A stretch of DNA of 64,000 bases from Calditrichales bacterium MX18-03 (GTDB taxonomy: Bacteria > Bacillota > Clostridia > Lutisporales > Lutisporaceae). Location of the stretch: assembly GCA_021083345.1 (NCBI GenBank), contig JAJGRE010000004.1, positions 248,001-312,000 on the forward strand, given 5' to 3'. Shown piece by piece: positions 24,189 to 32,535 of the stretch; within the stretch, counting starts at the first letter, position 1; the number at the start of each line of letters is the position of its first letter. The notes under the pieces are model-generated. The model made no database searches and was not told the DNA's origin. It saw only the letters and a program-made list of their open reading frames with translations. The position numbers and the translations under genes are program-made.

Positions 24189-25007
24189 TTATACTTTCGG
24201 CACATTGATGCCATAAAATATCTCTGTAATTTCCTTTTCCAGCTTCATTCTGATGATCTGTTTTTCCTTTTCACTCAGATCTTCTTCCTTGATTTCGAAA
24301 AGGTAATTGTCCAGCTTCATATCCGCAATCCGCATTTTTGTATGGAATATATTGGATTGGTATATGTTCATGTCGATCAGCGAATACCGGTTCTTAGTCT
24401 CCCGCTCTATATAATTCTGTATGGAATTGATTTTGTGGTCTATAAAGTGCTTTTTCCCGTGGACATCACGGGTAAAGCCCCGCACCCTGTAGTCAATGGT
24501 GATGATATCGGAATCAAAGCTCCCGATCAGGTAGTTCAAAGCCTTCAGTGGGGAAATGGTACCACAGGTTGAAACATCTATATCCACTCTGAAGGTGCTG
24601 ATTTCATTCTGCGGATGGCTTTCCGGATAGGTATGGACTGTGACATGGCTTTTATCCAGGTGTCCCACGATATTGTTGCGGGGCGGTGTCAGAATGCCTC
24701 TGTTGCAGGATGGATCCAGCACGTACAGCGGCACCTCTTCCTCTGAAATCAGGAGGGTCACGCTGGCGCCCTGAGGATCGTAATCCTGCTTGGCGATGTT
24801 CAGTATACTGGCACCGATGATGTCGGTGACACCCGTCAGTATCTTGGTCAGACGGTCAGAGTTGTACTGATCGTCAATATAGTCGATATATTTTTTTCGG
24901 TCCTCTTCCGTCTTGGTGTAGCATATATCATATATATTAAAGCTCAAAGACTTGGTGAGATTGTTAAACCCGTATAGTTTCAGCTTATTGTTGATGATTT
25001 TTGCCAT
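24189..25007 (-). CDS. speD: S-adenosylmethionine decarboxylase proenzyme (E. coli-type, class 1A)
   Basis: A 272-residue proenzyme that self-cleaves to form a pyruvoyl cofactor and decarboxylates SAM for spermidine synthesis. The cleavage site motif [18 protein letters not shown] places the pyruvoyl-forming Ser at about 120, with the same context as the E. coli enzyme. Length rules out the short (~125 aa) Bacillus/archaeal type. ATG at 25007 has only a modest site (AAGGGTAGG). No spermidine synthase gene adjoins it. Ends at a terminator. Confidence 0.93.
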   Translation of the reverse strand: MAKIINNKLKLYGFNNLTKSLSFNIYDICYTKTEEDRKKYIDYIDDQYNSDRLTKILTGVTDIIGASILNIAKQDYDPQGASVTLLISEEEVPLYVLDPSCNRGILTPPRNNIVGHLDKSHVTVHTYPESHPQNEISTFRVDIDVSTCGTISPLKALNYLIGSFDSDIITIDYRVRGFTRDVHGKKHFIDHKINSIQNYIERETKNRYSLIDMNIYQSNIFHTKMRIADMKLDNYLFEIKEEDLSEKEKQIIRMKLEKEITEIFYGINVPKV

Positions 25008-25120
25008 TTCACTACCTACCCTTCCGTCTGCTTGTATCATCCTTCTATATAATAGCAAACTGCAGCAAAAAAATACAGTCAAATATCTTGCAAATCCATG
25101 TTATTTCAATGAATTCTCCG

Positions 25121-25441
25121 TCAAAAAACATCCTCCGGTGCCCACAGATGCTGCTTCATATCGATCCGTCCGTCACAGAGAAAGCCGATGCCCTCTGCTT
25201 CCAGCCACACACGCTGGTTCTCGCTGCCTCCGAAAGCATAACCCGGTGCCAGCATCCCGCTCTTGTTTACTACCCTGTGGCAAGGCAGATTCAAATAGGA
25301 AGGCGCGGCCTGCATTGCCCAGCCTACTGTCCTGGCTCCCCTGGGATTGCCCAGCATGGCTGCAATCTGTCCGTATGTTGCCACCTTGCCTTCAGGAATC
25401 TGTGCGACGATCCGGTATACCCTTTGAAAAAAATCCTGCAT
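25121..25441 (-). CDS. Short MGMT-family DNA-binding methyltransferase-like protein
   Basis: A 106-residue protein equal to the DNA-binding/active-site domain of O6-alkylguanine-DNA alkyltransferase. It keeps the acceptor cysteine (LPCHRVVN, Cys54), the arginine finger region (GNPRGARTVG) and the helix-turn-helix VATYGQIAAMLGNP. The N-terminal domain of full-length Ogt/AdaB (~60 residues) is absent. Alkyltransferase-like proteins of this size usually have Trp in place of Cys; here Cys is retained, so real methyl transfer remains possible. Confidence 0.85.
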   Translation of the reverse strand: MQDFFQRVYRIVAQIPEGKVATYGQIAAMLGNPRGARTVGWAMQAAPSYLNLPCHRVVNKSGMLAPGYAFGGSENQRVWLEAEGIGFLCDGRIDMKQHLWAPEDVF

Positions 25442-25593
25442 TCAGGCACCCCTCTACACATTGCTTCTCATTTATACTAGAGCACTTTTTGTTGAATTTC
25501 AAGCGGCGAAAGCAATTGTCAATTTATTGTCAAAAAAATAACCGATGATGCATTCCCGCTCACCGGCCATTTTTCTGTGTATTCAGATTTTCC

Positions 25594-26154
25594 TTATAAC
25601 AATTCTTTTACGGCACTCCACAAGACATCGCACAGCTCCGCTCCCTCATGGTCGTTGCCGTAAGATTGGTATTCCACGATCTCCCTTCCCACACCGTAAT
25701 GATTGTCTTCCTGAATGTCCAGATAGAAGTTTCCGTTGCCATAGCCGCACTTTTTCAGAAGCGCAATCATCTGCCCCATGTTTAGAAGGGGCAGGCAATC
25801 CTCTTTGCTGTATGAATCCGGTCTGCAGTATTCAAAATCAAAGTCAAAGTCTTCCTCGCCCTCTTCCGCGTCGTCGGCTTCCATTTCTTCCTCTTCCTCT
25901 GCCGCTTCCTGCTCTGCAAGCCTGCTGGCAATATGTGCCAGATTCCACAGTGTCATGTGATAGCCGCTTCTATGCTCTGTCAGCTGCACTGCCCCAACGA
26001 CAAATTCAAAAATATCAAATTCATTGGTCTCGGCATTTTTGCACAGCACACCGGCAGCCAGGTCATATTTCTGAGGCAGCCAGAGGTTGTTCAGATTATC
26101 CCTTTGATCCGTGGTTAGACCCATCAAATCCTCAATGGTAATGTGTTGCTTCAT
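25594..26154 (-). CDS. Conserved acidic protein of unknown function
   Basis: A 186-residue cytoplasmic protein with no family I recognise. Residues about 83-108 are almost entirely Glu/Asp/Ala with FDFDFE, forming an acidic low-complexity linker between two ordered parts: MKQHITIEDLMGLTTDQRDN at the start and CLPLLNMGQMIALLKKCGYG after it. ATG has GGGAGGAATG upstream. It lies 29 bp after the preceding membrane-anchored gene on the same strand, so the two are probably one operon. Confidence 0.65.
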   Translation of the reverse strand: MKQHITIEDLMGLTTDQRDNLNNLWLPQKYDLAAGVLCKNAETNEFDIFEFVVGAVQLTEHRSGYHMTLWNLAHIASRLAEQEAAEEEEEMEADDAEEGEEDFDFDFEYCRPDSYSKEDCLPLLNMGQMIALLKKCGYGNGNFYLDIQEDNHYGVGREIVEYQSYGNDHEGAELCDVLWSAVKELL

Positions 26155-26183
26155 TTTACATTCCTCCCGCGTATTTTCTCAGC

Positions 26184-27665
26184 TCATTCCACTCCCGCCG
26201 TGAGCTGTTCTTCTATAAGTTGCCCTTCCTCAAAGCGGTAATGCTGCTTTTCCTTCACCACGCCCTGCTGCAGCCTGCCGGTTTCAATAAGCCATTTTTC
26301 CCTGTCTCCCACTGTTCTGCTGAAAACCACTGCATAGTCGCATCCTGTCTGCTCGGCAATATTGGCTCTTCCAAATCCTTGCCCGTCCCACTGATACATT
26401 TCCACATAAGTGGGAATACTGCCGGCCGAAGCTGCCACCAGCACCTCTTTACCTCCGCTTTTCAAATCTGTGGCTTGTGGTGTCCCCATCCTTAGAATAT
26501 TTAACCACTTGCCCTTTTCAAAGTCATAACTGATTATCTTTTGTTCAATATAGGTTGAGCCCAAAGGTCCGGTAATCACGATTTCCTTCGTGCCGTCATA
26601 GGTCTTGTCGGCAATCTCCGCGCTGATTTCCTTCAAGCCAAAGCTGCTTACATCACCGACTAGCCAGAACACCCCGCTATCTTGAATACAGGCCATGACA
26701 TCTGCACTTTCAGCCGGTTTCCCACTAGCAGAATCAATATATAGCTGCAGTGCCGCTTCTTTCTTTCCGTTGATTATATCACACTTGATGCTTTTTGCTA
26801 ATATCCAATCTTCCTCCGGCTTGCATTCCTTCAGAGCTTCAACCGGGATGGGAGCGAATCTCAGCTCTATGGTCCCATCTGCGCCTGCCTGCTTTGCATG
26901 TTCATGGTCGTCAATATAGGAGCCGAAGACTGCTTCATCCTCATTCCAGGACAAACTGTAGGCATAGTCCCATACATAATCCGGTATGACTCCGCCGTCA
27001 TCCTTCTTAGGCAGCAATTTTCGTTTTCGCACCCGGAGCCCGTATTGATCGAATTCGATGGCTTTGTTTTGCCAGTATTCATCCGTTTCCGGCCATTTTT
27101 TCTTCCATGGGGCCCCGGCCTCCCAGAGTCCGCCGTCCCACTCCGTCAAGCCATTATAAGTTACACTCCCGGCAAAAAAAACGTAATCTTTGTCCCGGCT
27201 TTGGAAAATTTTATAGCTGCCGTGGTCGGCAAAGAAATGGGCGGTTTCACTCAGCATGCTGCCGCGCTCATTATCAAACACCGCCATGTACAGATGGTAG
27301 AAGCCTTCTGCGTGGGCAGTGCCGGGTCTGTAGACAACAGCCAGCAATTCATTGCGGCCTTTGTCGATGAAGGTTCCCGGGATAATGCTTTCGATACGGT
27401 AGCTCTGCCCACCTCCGGTTTTGGTCAGGTACCATCTGCCCTTCTTTTCGAAGTTCTCTTCAGGAAACATGGCTTTCATTATTTTATCCGTATTTATCAT
27501 GAAGGCAGCGGGCTGCATCGTTTGTGTTGCGCCGGCACTTGCTTGCCTGTCATTGCCTGTGTGTGTGTCAAGCTTTGCAAAACCAAGTATCAATACGCTT
27601 GCAAAGCAGACAGACATAATAAGCAGCCACTTATATTTCACTATGGCACCCAGATTTCCATTCAT
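26184..27665 (-). CDS. Membrane-anchored extracellular protein of unknown function
   Basis: A 493-residue protein with one N-terminal hydrophobic segment (about 12-30) that is a signal anchor or uncleaved signal, then a soluble extracellular part rich in Trp, Tyr and Gly. Short repeated phrases such as GTFIDKGRNELLAVVY, YIDSASGK and GGKEVLVAASAG resemble beta-propeller-like VCBS/FG-GAP proteins (statements on values computed by blades), but I cannot assign the family. First gene of a two-gene unit with the acidic protein. Confidence 0.6.
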   Translation of the reverse strand: MNGNLGAIVKYKWLLIMSVCFASVLILGFAKLDTHTGNDRQASAGATQTMQPAAFMINTDKIMKAMFPEENFEKKGRWYLTKTGGGQSYRIESIIPGTFIDKGRNELLAVVYRPGTAHAEGFYHLYMAVFDNERGSMLSETAHFFADHGSYKIFQSRDKDYVFFAGSVTYNGLTEWDGGLWEAGAPWKKKWPETDEYWQNKAIEFDQYGLRVRKRKLLPKKDDGGVIPDYVWDYAYSLSWNEDEAVFGSYIDDHEHAKQAGADGTIELRFAPIPVEALKECKPEEDWILAKSIKCDIINGKKEAALQLYIDSASGKPAESADVMACIQDSGVFWLVGDVSSFGLKEISAEIADKTYDGTKEIVITGPLGSTYIEQKIISYDFEKGKWLNILRMGTPQATDLKSGGKEVLVAASAGSIPTYVEMYQWDGQGFGRANIAEQTGCDYAVVFSRTVGDREKWLIETGRLQQGVVKEKQHYRFEEGQLIEEQLTAGVE

Positions 27666-27796
27666 CCGGCTTCATCTCCCCGCATCCAATAATTGAATAA
27701 AATGGCATTATTTAAATTCGTCATGCCGAATCAAAATCCTCTTGAATCAGAAAAAAGCAAAATAAAATCCTACCCGCTTTTGAGCTGTGAAATATT

Positions 27797-27829
27797 ATAG
27801 TTGACTTTGTCAACTATTTATTCTAGAAT
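27797..27829 (+). promoter_or_regulatory. Promoter with overlapping palindromic operator upstream of the MarR-GNAT fusion gene
   Basis: A 21-bp site (27797-27817) has perfect 9-bp arms, ATAGTTGAC and GTCAACTAT, around TTT. It covers the -35 box TTGACT (27801-27806). TAGAAT (27824-27829) lies 17 bp further on as the -10. Placement suggests autorepression by the MarR half of the encoded protein. Confidence 0.75.
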
Positions 27830-27861
27830 AAGGATATAAAATCCATTTACGAGGTGAGCTT

Positions 27862-28779
27862 ATGAGTCAGAATCAGGGAAAATACATTTCCGACATAAGA
27901 AAATTCAACCGCTTTTATACCCAGGTACTGGGGTTGGTCAACCGACACATATTGGACAGTCCCTACTCCCTTACGGAAGCTCGGATTATCTATGAAATTG
28001 CCAATGCAAAAAACTGCACCGCCAGCATGCTGATGGATAAGCTGGGCATAGACCGGGGATATATGAGCCGGATCATCAAGCGTTTTGAGGCGGATGGTCT
28101 GATCTGCCGGAAAAGTGCCCCCCACGACAACCGTGTCTATTACCTTTGTCTTGGTCCGCAGGGTGAGGATGCCTACGCTTTCATTGATAAGCAATCCATT
28201 CTGCAGATTGAAGGGCTTCTGTCAGAGCTGAAGCCGGAGAAGCAGGCGGAGCTGCTCCAGGCCATGAAAACCATAGAGGATATCCTGGCGCCTGCCTCCA
28301 AGCAGGTCAAAATCCGAAGCTTCCGAAAGGAAGACACTCAGCACATTATCGACAGGCATGAAGTGCTCTATGCATCTGAATATGGTCTCAATTCAGAGTT
28401 TAAAGACTATGTGGCCGATGCGATGTATCAGTTTGCCGACAGCTTTAATGCGCAGGATGAGAATATCTGGATTGCAGAGTACGACGGCGCTTTTGCCGGC
28501 TGTATCGCACTTGTAAAAATCGACAAGCAAACGGCTCAGCTTCGCTGGTTTCTCGCTGAACCTGAAATGCGGGGCAAGGGAATCGGAAATCTGCTGATGA
28601 AGACAGCTGTGGAATTTTGCAAGGAGAAGGGGTACACCCGTGTCATCTTATGGACGCTCAGCATGCTGGCGGCCGCACGCCACTTGTATGACCGGTTCGG
28701 ATTCAAGCTTAAAGAAACAAAAGAGCATCAGATCTGGGGGCAGGATCTGGTGGAAGAGTGCTGGGAGCTGACACTATGA
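27862..28779 (+). CDS. Bifunctional MarR-type HTH regulator / GNAT acetyltransferase
   Basis: A 305-residue fusion. Residues 1-150 form a MarR winged helix ([20 protein letters not shown], then [20 protein letters not shown]). Residues about 155-305 form a GNAT domain with acetyl-CoA loop [12 protein letters not shown] and the motif B region [14 protein letters not shown]. This domain order is a known architecture in many bacteria. ATG has GAGGTGAGCTT upstream. The palindrome over its promoter indicates self-control. Its stop overlaps the next GNAT start. Confidence 0.88.
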   Translation: MSQNQGKYISDIRKFNRFYTQVLGLVNRHILDSPYSLTEARIIYEIANAKNCTASMLMDKLGIDRGYMSRIIKRFEADGLICRKSAPHDNRVYYLCLGPQGEDAYAFIDKQSILQIEGLLSELKPEKQAELLQAMKTIEDILAPASKQVKIRSFRKEDTQHIIDRHEVLYASEYGLNSEFKDYVADAMYQFADSFNAQDENIWIAEYDGAFAGCIALVKIDKQTAQLRWFLAEPEMRGKGIGNLLMKTAVEFCKEKGYTRVILWTLSMLAAARHLYDRFGFKLKETKEHQIWGQDLVEECWELTL

Positions 28780-29276
28780 GCCGCATCACGCTTGAATATG
28801 TCTATGAAAACGATAAGCTGGATGAGATCAAGAAGCTGTTCATTGAATACGTCCAATCGCTGGGCGTTGACCTTTCCTTTCAGGGTTTTCAAGAGGAGCT
28901 TCAGTCATTGCCGGGGAAATACGCCCCTCCTGACGGCATACTGCTTCTGGCTGAGGTGGAAGGCAAGGCCGCCGGTTGTGTCGCCCTGCGAAAAATCGAC
29001 CAGGATATTTGCGAGATGAAAAGGCTGTATGTCCGCCCAGCGTACCGCGGACTCGGAATCGGCAAAAGCTTGGTGGAGCGGATTATACGGGAAGGCAGTA
29101 GACTGGGTTATGGCTTTATGAGGCTGGATACGCTGCCCTCCATGGGAAATGCGCAATCCCTCTACCAAGGCTTTGGTTTTTATGATATCGAACCATATAT
29201 TTTTAATCCCGTCGAAGGTACCCGGTATATGGAGTTAAAGCTGAACAACGCCGGTCAAATTGGGGACGGTTCTTGA
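28776..29276 (+). CDS. GNAT family N-acetyltransferase with repeat-derived C-terminus
   Basis: A 166-residue acetyltransferase. Motif A is [17 protein letters not shown] and motif [21 protein letters not shown] overlaps the TGA of the MarR-GNAT gene (ATGA), so it is translated in tandem with it. The natural family end is near TRYMELKL; the last residues (GDGS) and the stop codon come from the GGGGACGGTTCTTGA repeat inserted at the 3' end. Confidence 0.85.
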   Translation: MSRITLEYVYENDKLDEIKKLFIEYVQSLGVDLSFQGFQEELQSLPGKYAPPDGILLLAEVEGKAAGCVALRKIDQDICEMKRLYVRPAYRGLGIGKSLVERIIREGSRLGYGFMRLDTLPSMGNAQSLYQGFGFYDIEPYIFNPVEGTRYMELKLNNAGQIGDGS

Positions 29277-29328
29277 ATTGAATGCCTGGATGAAAATCAT
29301 CCAGGCATTCAATTCAAGAACCGTCCCC
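29262..29328. repeat. GGGGACGG-type perfect hairpin repeat, copy 2
   Basis: A 32-bp perfect inverted repeat (29262-29293 and 29297-29328) around AAA. It shares the core GGGGACGGTTCTTGAATTG and AATGCCT with copy 1 at 8705, while the apex differs (CTGGATGA here). It provides the stop codon of the GNAT gene on the left and ends 7 bp before the stop of the convergent GH30 gene, so it probably also terminates transcription from both sides. Confidence 0.85.
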
Positions 29329-29335
29329 GTTTTAC

Positions 29336-30673
29336 TTACTCATAGAGCAGCGTCACGATGGATCGAGCGGGTGCCTCCACCTCAACGCTCCCTTTGTCCG
29401 ACTTCAAGGTATATTCGATATCGCTGTCACCTGAATTCATGACAACCACAACGATTGTGCCGTCAGGATTCTTGAAAGCCGTTGCTTCAAGCTTCCCTTC
29501 CATGCTGCACCTGCACCCGATCCGCACTGCTCCCGGCACAAGGTATTTGCTGAAATGGCCTATATAGTAATAGGAGCTTTCATAGATTACCTCATCGGTT
29601 CGGGTATCGGCCACAACCGGGGCATCGCAGTAATTCTCCACGTGGTTGGGACCGCCGATCTCATTCAGCACAAGATTCCAGTCAATCCAGCCTACCGTCC
29701 AGTTGTTGAAGTCGTTAATGATATTATGGCCGTAGCGCTCCCCTACGTCCCAGGATTCAACATGCAGCCCTTCCTGGCACCCCTCTGTGAAAAGCAGCTT
29801 CTTGTCCGGAAAAGCTTCATGTGTCTTTGACAGGTTCTCAAACTGGTCTCCCGAATACCAATGGAAGCCAACTCCCCAGACATAGGCCGCGCAGGCTTCG
29901 TCCTCCAGTATGACCTTGGCCCGGTCATAGACCTGATCGGTATTGTGGTCCCACACGATGATCTTGATATCCTCCAGGCCTTCCTCCTTAAGCGTCGGTC
30001 CCAGATAATCCCGCACAAAATCCCTTTCCTCTTCATGGCTGTAGATGCAGGAGTCCCAAGTCTGCACGGCATCCGGTTCATTCTGGACCGATATACCCCA
30101 GATTGCAACACCTTCCTCGGCATAAGCCTTGATATACTTGGCGTAATACCTGGCCCAGCTTTTTCTGTACTCGTTCTTCAGCTTTCCGCCATGGTTCATC
30201 TCGCCGTTTGTCTTCATCCAGTATGGGGGGCTCCAGGGAGAAGCTAACAACCTTAACCGGCCTCCCCTATGCGCGATGGCTTCCTTGATCATCGGAAGCA
30301 GCAGCTTTCGGTCCCTCTCGATAGTGAAATGCTCCAGTGCCTCATCGCCTTCCACTTCGTCATAAGCATAATTCCCCAACGCGAAGTCACAGCTGTTGAT
30401 ATGTGTCCGGCAGAAGGTATAGTTCAAGCCTGCCTCGGTGAAATAGGCATCCAGTATCTCCCGCCGCTTTTCCTGGCTCATTTTGTAAAATGTATCCGCT
30501 GCCGCTTCTGTAAATGCACCGCCAAATCCCTCATATACCTGATATGACTTTCTTGGATCGATTTCCACCGTCACCCCCGCTTGCTTTTCCGAGGCGGATA
30601 AATAAAGGGGCTGCTTTTTATTCAAACGGTCTCCCGTGTTTTTGGCAGTTTGAAACCTTTCAACCCGAATCAT
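29336..30673 (-). CDS. Glycoside hydrolase family 30 enzyme (glucosylceramidase / beta-1,6-glucanase type)
   Basis: A 445-residue retaining glycosidase. It has the GH30 start YEGFGGAFTEAA, the acid/base Glu in WGISVQNEP (about residue 200) and the nucleophile Glu in LLFTEGC (about 297). A C-terminal beta domain (AFKNPDGTIVVVVMNSGDSD) completes the family fold. No signal peptide is present, so it acts inside the cell on imported oligosaccharides. AAGGAGG precedes both ATG (10 nt) and an adjacent TTG. Downstream of two sugar ABC permease genes, it probably degrades what they import. Which beta-glucoside or beta-xyloside is not readable. Confidence 0.88.
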   Translation of the reverse strand: MIRVERFQTAKNTGDRLNKKQPLYLSASEKQAGVTVEIDPRKSYQVYEGFGGAFTEAAADTFYKMSQEKRREILDAYFTEAGLNYTFCRTHINSCDFALGNYAYDEVEGDEALEHFTIERDRKLLLPMIKEAIAHRGGRLRLLASPWSPPYWMKTNGEMNHGGKLKNEYRKSWARYYAKYIKAYAEEGVAIWGISVQNEPDAVQTWDSCIYSHEEERDFVRDYLGPTLKEEGLEDIKIIVWDHNTDQVYDRAKVILEDEACAAYVWGVGFHWYSGDQFENLSKTHEAFPDKKLLFTEGCQEGLHVESWDVGERYGHNIINDFNNWTVGWIDWNLVLNEIGGPNHVENYCDAPVVADTRTDEVIYESSYYYIGHFSKYLVPGAVRIGCRCSMEGKLEATAFKNPDGTIVVVVMNSGDSDIEYTLKSDKGSVEVEAPARSIVTLLYE

Positions 30674-30710
30674 CAATGTTTTACCTCCTTCAAAATGTAG
30701 TTTCTTCGTT

Positions 30711-31565
30711 TCAGCCTTTTAAGGCGCCGTCCGTTACGCCCTTCGTAATGTGTTCGTTCATCACTACATAAACCAGCAGTGACGGCAAAGCAACCAGATT
30801 CATCACAGCAAACTGCACAGCGTAGTTCGAAGCATATTGACCGGCAAAATTGTAAACCGCAAAGGGCAGTGTTCTGAAAGTGTTGCTGGAAAGAAACGTT
30901 GCAGCCATAATAAACTCGTTCCAGGTATTCAGGAACGTCATAATCAGTATGGTCACCACAGCCGGCTTTGTCAGCGGCAGGATTATGGAAAAAACAATCC
31001 GGAGGATGCTGCAGCCGTCAATCACTGCTGCTTCTTCAACCGACCTGGGTATCGACTCCATAAAGCCTGTCATGAGATATACCGCTTGGGGTAAGGAAAA
31101 AGCAACATAGGGTATGATGAGCGCCAGGTAGGAATCATCAATGCCCACATACGAAAAAGACATGTAATTCGGCAGCAGCGTTGCATGAATCGGTATCATC
31201 AGCCCCAGCAGCACGAAGGTCAGCGTGCTTTTTTTCAGTTTCCATTCCATCCGGGTAAAAGCGTAGCCCATCATCAGCGAAAACAAAACAGTAAAAAAAC
31301 CGGCAGAAACATTTACAATCAGGCTGTTTATGAAATACTGAAAAATATTTCCGTCCACCCAAGCCGTCACGTAGTTGTTCCACTGTGGCGGGTCAGGCCA
31401 TTTCAGGATATTGGCGCCGAAAAGGTCCCCGCTTTTGCAAAGCGAAAAGTCGATCAGCCAAACCAGCGGAAACAGCTGTCCTACAGAGAAAAGTACCAGA
31501 ATGCCGTATAAAAACAATTTTGAGAAACGTGATCTTCGTTTGCTTATTTCAATATTTGTCATCAT
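30711..31565 (-). CDS. Carbohydrate ABC transporter permease (MalG-type)
   Basis: A 284-residue permease with six helices. The coupling loop is EEAAVIDGCSILRIVF, followed by LPLTKPAVVTILI, typical of CUT1-family MalG homologues. It ends KGVTDGALKG. Start ATG follows AGGAG. It sits 11 bp from the MalF-type gene upstream and 37 bp before GH30. Confidence 0.9.
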   Translation of the reverse strand: MMTNIEISKRRSRFSKLFLYGILVLFSVGQLFPLVWLIDFSLCKSGDLFGANILKWPDPPQWNNYVTAWVDGNIFQYFINSLIVNVSAGFFTVLFSLMMGYAFTRMEWKLKKSTLTFVLLGLMIPIHATLLPNYMSFSYVGIDDSYLALIIPYVAFSLPQAVYLMTGFMESIPRSVEEAAVIDGCSILRIVFSIILPLTKPAVVTILIMTFLNTWNEFIMAATFLSSNTFRTLPFAVYNFAGQYASNYAVQFAVMNLVALPSLLVYVVMNEHITKGVTDGALKG

Positions 31566-31576
31566 TCCATCCGCTC

Positions 31577-32464
31577 CTAGTATTCTATCGCTTCACGCTT
31601 CAGCAGCCTGTTCAATAGGATCATGGCAATCAGGCAAGCTGCCGCGAACAAAACCGAAATCGCATTGCCGTAGCCGTATTCAAAGGAATTGAAGGCCTTG
31701 ATATACAGGTAGTTTGCAAGAAACTGGCTTGCGTTGCCCGGTCCACCGTTGGTGGTCAGAAAGATCGTTTCCATCTGCTTAAGCGCCGCGATGACGGCTA
31801 AAGTCATGTTGATCCGTATGACCGGCTGCAGCAGTGGTATGGTTATGCTGGTATACAGTTTGATCCCGCTGGCGCCGTCCATACGGGCCGCTTCATACAA
31901 TTCCTCAGGAATCCCCTTGATGCCGGCATAATAGATCATCATCCCCCATCCGAAGCCCTGCCACATGATGATGACCAGCAAGGACCAAAGCACCAGCCTG
32001 GGGTTTCCCAGCCACTCCTGTTTAAGGGCCCCCAGTCCGAACAGATCCAATACCTTGTTCAGCAGCCCGTATTGGGGATCATAGATGCCGACCCACATCC
32101 TGGATGTGACAACCACGGAAATCACACAGGGTATGAAAAATATCGTACGGAATATCTTTTCCGCCGTACCGCCGAGCCTGTCAAGAATGATCGCTGCCGC
32201 CAGGCAAATGGGATGCTGGATCACTATATAGCCTATCCCCAAGAAGATCGCATTCCTCAGCGACATCCAGAAGGTCTTGTCATGAAAAAGCAGTTTTCTG
32301 AAATTGTCAAAGCCTATGAATTCCGGTTTTCCGATTCCCGACCAACTTGTCATGCCATAATAAAAGCTTAGAACGATGGGAAGAAAAACGGCAAAGGTAA
32401 AAACCAACAGACCCGGAAGAACAAGTACGGCGATTATTTTTTTATCACGCAGCAGTTTATGCAT
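31577..32464 (-). CDS. Carbohydrate ABC transporter permease (MalF-type)
   Basis: A 295-residue permease with six helices; the coupling loop is EAARMDGASGIKLYTSIT and the C-terminus KRE. The ATG at 32464 follows GAGGAGGAAATTCG; a longer frame would begin inside the intergenic palindrome and is not a gene start. Partner of the MalG-type permease. No ATPase is encoded here, as is usual for CUT1 systems that share a housekeeping MsmX-type ATPase. Confidence 0.9.
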   Translation of the reverse strand: MHKLLRDKKIIAVLVLPGLLVFTFAVFLPIVLSFYYGMTSWSGIGKPEFIGFDNFRKLLFHDKTFWMSLRNAIFLGIGYIVIQHPICLAAAIILDRLGGTAEKIFRTIFFIPCVISVVVTSRMWVGIYDPQYGLLNKVLDLFGLGALKQEWLGNPRLVLWSLLVIIMWQGFGWGMMIYYAGIKGIPEELYEAARMDGASGIKLYTSITIPLLQPVIRINMTLAVIAALKQMETIFLTTNGGPGNASQFLANYLYIKAFNSFEYGYGNAISVLFAAACLIAMILLNRLLKREAIEY

Positions 32465-32489
32465 CGAATTTCCTCCTCTCGATAAAGCT

Positions 32490-32519
32490 GATGCAGGGGA
32501 GGGTACCCTCCCCTGCATC
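32490..32519 (-). other. 30-bp perfect palindrome between binding protein and permease genes
   Basis: The site is two perfect 15-bp arms (GATGCAGGGGAGGGT and its complement) with no spacer. It is GC-rich and lacks a following U-run on the minus strand, so it is more likely a 3' stabiliser of the binding-protein mRNA or a partial pause than a full terminator. Confidence 0.7.
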
Positions 32520-32535
32520 TTATATAAATGATATT

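Noticed and set aside
31577-32518. Longer start of the MalF-type permease reaching the palindrome
   Set aside because: The extra residues repeat the palindrome sequence (MQGRVPSPAS) and no ribosome binding site precedes it; the ATG at 32464 has a strong site.
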